This document shows, piece by piece, positions 58,234 to 64,000 of a stretch of 64,000 nucleotides of DNA. Numbering within the stretch: position 1 is the first letter of the stretch; each line of letters begins with the position of its first letter. The translations under genes were made by a program, and so were the position numbers. Location of the stretch: positions 59,914,501 to 59,978,500 of the forward strand of contig NC_134117.1 in the NCBI RefSeq assembly GCF_040939455.1, written 5' to 3'. This stretch comes from Microcebus murinus (Eukaryota > Chordata > Mammalia > Primates > Cheirogaleidae). The notes beneath the pieces are model-generated. The model made no database searches and was not told where the DNA came from. It saw only the letters and a program-made list of their open reading frames with translations.

Positions 58234-58758
58234 CTGTTTAGGGTCCAGACAAGGGGTCCTTTTGCAGACAAGTCCCCTGGCCTCACAGCCTCCTGGGGTG
58301 CAGGCACCCCTCGCCCCCACCTGCAGGTCTCCTCGAGCTGGGTAAGTGACCGCAGCCAGTTCCCTCAACACCTGGCACCAGCATGTGGACAAAGGACCCA
58401 TGCTGTTGTGCGGAGCCTAGTGATTCAGGCTGTAAAACTGCAGGCCAAGTTGTTAAACCCGGATTCAGGTAGACAGCCAAACAAGGCCAAGGCCGCCCTG
58501 CATCTGGGTTTTGGCAGACAGAGCAGTTCCCCATCTGCGGGAGCCTTGGTGTGGCCTCTCCCTCCAGGAGGCAATGCTGCTATAATTTACTGGGCCATAA
58601 TTGTTGAAAGGAACAGTCCTTAAAGCCATTCATTCAGGCCAAAAATATTTCTTTATTGAGCATTCCCAGTTTCTCAGCCTTGTGCTATGTGGTGGAGGTG
58701 GTGTGGGGTGTGTGTGTTTGTGTATGTGTGTTTGTGTGTGTGCACGTGTCTGTTTGTT

Positions 58759-58797
<39 letters not shown>

Positions 58798-59504
58798 GTG
58801 TATGCAGGTATGGAGGGGACAGTCACAAAAAAGGCCAAGACCCTTCTGTAGCTCAGCCGTTAAGCAAGCCAGAAAGCAGAGCATGCTAAATGCCAAATGA
58901 ATAGTAGAAGCAGATAATGTTAATAAATTTCAAAGGAAGCCCTTCTCGTAGTGACCTTGAATGTCACTAGGTTTGAAGGATGAATGGGATTTAGCCAGTG
59001 AAGATCCCGGCACGGGCGCCGGTCCGGGGAGAGGCAGTACAGGAGGGGCCCAGGGCTTGTCCAGGGAGTGGCAAGGTGGGACCCTGGAGAGGGTGTCCCC
59101 AGAGATGAGCCAGAGATGTGAGCAGGTGCCACCTGGGAGGGGACCCCCAATGACAGGAGAAGGAGTTTAAACTCCATTTTGTAAGTAACAAGGGACCTAA
59201 TTAACAGTTTTTGAGCACGGGAGCGGCATGATCCGGTCTATGTCATCTGAAGGCAAAACTGGTGTTTCCACTCCCACTGGGGGAGGTGTTTTCTCTAAGG
59301 GGAGCACCAGCCACGTACCAAGGCCATCAGCCTGAGGGGACATGCATGGAGGAAGGTTGGGTGTGTTTCCAAGAGCAGCTCTTCTGCACTCACTGGGCTG
59401 TTCCCATTGTCCTTCACTGTCTGTAGAAGTCACGGATAACAAGGTGATTCCTAATAATAATTGTAGCAATGACAGTAATAGCCACAAAAAATAATAACTA
59501 TAGG
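58234..59504. other. unclassified, partly GC-rich sequence
   Basis: 58930-59240 shows blocks such as GGGAGCGGCATGATCCGGTC that look like an old mammalian repeat, but I could not name the family. Otherwise unique, apart from the GT repeat. Confidence 0.3.
58709..58803. repeat. imperfect (GT)n microsatellite
   Basis: Alternating GT with TTTG and CACG interruptions; the purest run is 58767-58799. Confidence 0.95.
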
Positions 59505-59645
59505 TAAATTTCATTAAGTAATTCTTATGTACTGGGCCCTGAGCTAAGAATGCTACATGAATTGTAAAATACTTACAATACTTCGACCCTATGAAGTAGA
59601 TGCTATTATTTTCTACATTTTACAGAAAATATGAGAAAAATGGTT
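59505..59645 (-). mobile_element. MIR SINE, left part
   Basis: CTTATGTACTGGGCCCTGAG, CGACCCTATGAAGTAGATGC and CATTTTACAGAAAATATGAG are minus-strand MIR. Continues at 60035 after an Alu. Confidence 0.78.
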
Positions 59646-59664
59646 TATGAAAAAATATGGTTTT

Positions 59665-60028
<364 letters not shown>

Positions 60029-60034
60029 TTATGA

Positions 60035-60128
60035 GAAAAACCACAGCACAGAGAAGTGAATGCATTTTCCTAAGGTTACACAGCCAGGAAGTGGCAGAGG
60101 GAAGATGAGAACCCGGCACTGCCCGACT
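60035..60128 (-). mobile_element. MIR SINE, right part
   Basis: CACAGAGAAGTGAATGCATT, CTAAGGTTACACAGCCAGGA and AGTGGCAGAGGGAAGATGAG complete the MIR. Confidence 0.78.
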
Positions 60129-60897
60129 CCACCATCCCCCTCTGCGAGGTGAGGTGCCTCCCCTGCAGCAGTCCTGGTGCGTCAGGGCGTGATGGTGAGT
60201 GGGGATGCTGCGTGTCCACCCAGGTAGGTGGCTGGAAGACGCATCCCGAGGGCGTCCTCAGCCTGCCTCGGAGGAGGGCGGTCTGCAGTGCACTTCACAA
60301 GCTTGCACCATCTTCCTTCTGCTAACGTTAGTGTAACAGTGACACAAATGAAGTGATCGGCTGCTAACTGGTGGCCCAGAGGACATGCCTGGTCCATGGA
60401 TATTTTTGTTTGTCCCACATGCAGTTTAAAAAAAGAAATGGAATCAATATTTAAAAAATGATTTTACATAAAAGTCCAGAATGGCAGATTCTCTTAGAGA
60501 AGCTGGAGACACGGTGCGTTGGCATCCCTGCAGGGCAGCACCCTGATGGCGCCAGCGCGGCCGCCCCGCCGGGAGGGGCGCCGGGTTCTCTCGGCACAAG
60601 CCCTCGCCAGCGTGACCCTACATCCAGCCCTGTTGATCCACTTATGTCACCTCCTTGGCGTCCATGGGTATTTGATTTCTCAGCTCCATCAACAGGCGCC
60701 TCCCCACAGTCACAGGGGAAGAGGAAGTGGGAGGGGCAGTGACAACATGGATCCCAACAGAAAGCTCCAGAAAGATCTAGTCAACAGACGCATCTGCTGA
60801 AAGTTAATAGGGATAAATGCAAAGTCTCGTAATTGTCGATTAAGTCAATGGGACTAGTGTGGACATGAGGGTATGGTTTTGTAGTAATAAACTGCAA
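60129..60897. other. unique sequence
   Basis: GC-rich with some CpG at 60510-60620. Frames of about 94 codons occur in two phases, as expected by chance. Confidence 0.3.
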
Positions 60898-60919
60898 AAG
60901 AAAAGAAAAGAAAAGAAAC
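60898..60919. repeat. (AAAAG)n microsatellite
   Basis: Four units; no SINE attached at this side. Confidence 0.9.
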
Positions 60920-60953
60920 AAAAAGTTTTTTAGTTGATGAAAACCTCAATATG

Positions 60954-61294
60954 GGCCAGGCACGGTGGCTCACATCTGTAATCCTAGCACCCTGGGAGGC
61001 CGAGGCAGGTGGATTGTTTGAGCTCAGGAGTTAAAGACCAGCCTGAGCAAGAGCAAGACCCCGTCTCTACTAAAAATAGAAAGAAATTAGCTGGACAACT
61101 AAAAATATATATAGAAAAAATTAGACAGGCATGGTGGCACATGCCTGTAGCCCCAGCTACTCGGGAGGCTGAGGCAGGAGGATCGCTTGAGCCCAGGAGT
61201 TTGAGGTTGCTGTGAGCTAGGTTGACGCCACAGCACTCTAGCCCGGTCAAGAGAGTGCGACTCTGTCTCAAAAAAAAAAAAAGAAAAGAAAAGA
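60954..61294 (+). mobile_element. Alu SINE
   Basis: Sense Alu with AAAAG-type tail. AAACCTCAATATG (60941-60953) and AAACCTGAATATG (61295-61307) are the target duplication, one difference. Confidence 0.95.
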
Positions 61295-61357
61295 AAACCT
61301 GAATATGAATGGACAGTATTTCATGAGTGTCAAAACAGCTGTGGCTGTGAGCCGTAT

Positions 61358-61519
61358 TTTTTTTTTTTTTTTTGAGACAGAGTCTCACTCTCTTGCCTGG
61401 GCCAGAGTGCCGTGGCGTCAGCCTCGCTCACAGCAACCTCAAACTCCTGGGCTCAAGCCATCGCCCGCCTCGGCCTCCCAGAGTGCTAGGATTACAGGCG
61501 TGAGCCACCGCACCGGGAC
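61358..61519 (-). mobile_element. Alu SINE with internal deletion
   Basis: Antisense, about 160 bp. The right arm joins the left-arm start at CAAGCCATCGCCCGCC, losing the centre. Similar in kind to the copy at 19587. Confidence 0.88.
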
Positions 61520-62917
<1,398 letters not shown>

Positions 62918-62932
62918 CAAACTGTATCTTCT

Positions 62933-63811
62933 CATGGCAAGTGACCACGTGGATGCGGCTGTAGGTCTGAAATGAGGAAACGGTTTCAGATGACTGGGAA
63001 TAGAATTATGTTTTGCATGACTTTGCTTTTAAAAAATCTAAGCGAAACAACTCACAGGGAGTTGGACTGAGAGCTGAAAAACAACATTTCAACTTCAGTA
63101 AGAATTAACTCGGCGATTAGCTATGTTTGTATTCTGCATTCGTCCCTCACTGCTTGCACATTTGTCCTTATTGCCAGAGCCTGCTGCGAGCGGGATCTGG
63201 CCTCGCAGGACTACCAGAAGCTCCCCCTTGAAGCAAACCCCTTTCCTCCAGGGTAGGGGCTGGAAATGTCCTGAAAACATACGTTTGGTGACACTTCGTA
63301 TGTTCACTGTCCATTTCCTGGAGTGCAAAAATGGTGGAGGCCAAGACGTGGGACAGGCAGAGCTGGTGGCCCCTGTCAAGGCTCCGCAGCGCGTTATAAA
63401 TGAGCTCTGGGACGAGCACAGAGCACACACACCGGCTTCCTTCTTGTGCTCCTGCTCTGTCTCTCTCAGCAGGACGGCGGGGCCTTAACCAGTGGGGTCC
63501 AGGAGTCGCTCCCCTTTCCAGCTCATGGGCCTAGAAAGTGCCTGGCAAAGGCTCCACATGTCATTATTTGAGTGGAATTGAATTCACAAAACAGGACTTT
63601 AGAAACAGAGGGCCTCAGAGATCAGCTAGGCTCGCAGAGCCTGATTTCCTAGCACCGGGCGCGAAGAGGTGATGTAATTTGCCCAAGATCCCACGAGGCT
63701 GGTCCCACCACCAACCAGGGCTTTTGCTTCCCTGCCAGACTTTTTCCACGAGAAAAACAGATGTTTCCAAGTTGGAAGTGGCCTTGGCATTTGTGAACAT
63801 GTCTTCCAGTT
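62933..63811. other. unique sequence
   Basis: A MIR-like scrap (TAATTTGCCCAAGATCCCAC) lies near 63680. Frames here lack support. Confidence 0.3.
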
Positions 63812-63815
63812 TTGT

Positions 63816-63849
<34 letters not shown>
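63812..63849. repeat. (GT)n microsatellite
   Basis: About eighteen GT units with one A interruption. Confidence 0.95.
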
Positions 63850-63854
<5 letters not shown>

Positions 63855-63919
63855 GGGTCACAACTAATTTTTTTCTGGTCATACCATAAAAGAGAGAAAA
63901 ACCGAAAGTCATCTCTCTG

Positions 63920-64000
63920 ATGCTGTCATTTTATAGATGAAAAGACGAGGTCCAGAATCACAATGTCATTGCTCAGGGTGACGCAGCTGTGTGAGTGGCA
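63920..64000 (-). mobile_element. MIR SINE, cut by window end
   Basis: CATTTTATAGATGAAAAGAC and GTGACGCAGCTGTGTGAGTG are minus-strand MIR blocks. Continues beyond the window. Confidence 0.65.

Noticed and set aside
58656..58889. Cys/Val-rich open frame
   Set aside because: It is the GT microsatellite read in frame.

Overview
The window is primate nuclear DNA, almost certainly from a strepsirrhine and probably a lemur. The evidence is about fifty Alu copies whose consensus carries strepsirrhine features: a linker with TTGGCCAACTA, a right arm reading GAGCTAGGCTGACGCCA, and CTCTGGGAGG near the 5' end. Ancient mammalian repeats (MIR, L2, MER5, Tigger, L1M, MaLR LTRs) fill much of the remainder. 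No protein-coding exon could be supported. The longer open frames are Alu arms read through, microsatellites, or GC-rich frames inside a CpG island.

Layout. From 1 to about 9 kb the sequence is AT-rich and intron-like, with two Alus, two sense L1 3' fragments, MIR and L2. A strong CpG island at about 9.05-10.85 kb is the one clear gene-control element. It holds eight CCAAT/ATTGG boxes in 414 bp, many GC boxes, an ETS-like core and a YY1-type motif oriented for minus-strand transcription. It looks like a bidirectional promoter. A probable non-coding first exon reads leftward from about 9.5 kb, and an unknown divergent transcript may read rightward. I could not name either gene. No Alu occurs between 7.1 and 13.5 kb.

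From 13.5 to 64 kb the sequence is intergenic or intronic and built from layered insertions. Long antisense L1 copies lie at 37.3-41.0, 48.0-49.6 and 49.9-53.0 kb and are repeatedly split by Alus. L1ME-type 3' UTR pieces occur at 25.4-26.3 and 54.5-55.1 kb. Other elements are a pogo-type Tigger copy (55.5-56.5 kb), a Tigger3-like end (18.7-19.0 kb), a hAT-type relic (48.4-48.7 kb), and solitary LTRs at 18.1, 19.4, 26.6, 28.1 and 46.1 kb. None of the LTRs has an internal retroviral gene here.

Most notable points. (1) Eight Alus belong to one young-looking subfamily with a 2-bp deletion near the 5' end; six copies have perfect 12-14 bp target duplications and one a 9-bp duplication. (2) A palindrome-rich minisatellite lies at 20.53-20.68 kb. 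(3) A 270-bp pure pyrimidine tract sits on an Alu tail at 37.4 kb. (4) A 144-bp unidentified insert with an A-rich tail interrupts an L1 at 33.8 kb. (5) Strong C/G strand asymmetry across the CpG island suggests R-loop potential. I saw no CRISPR array, operon, phage or other novel gene system.
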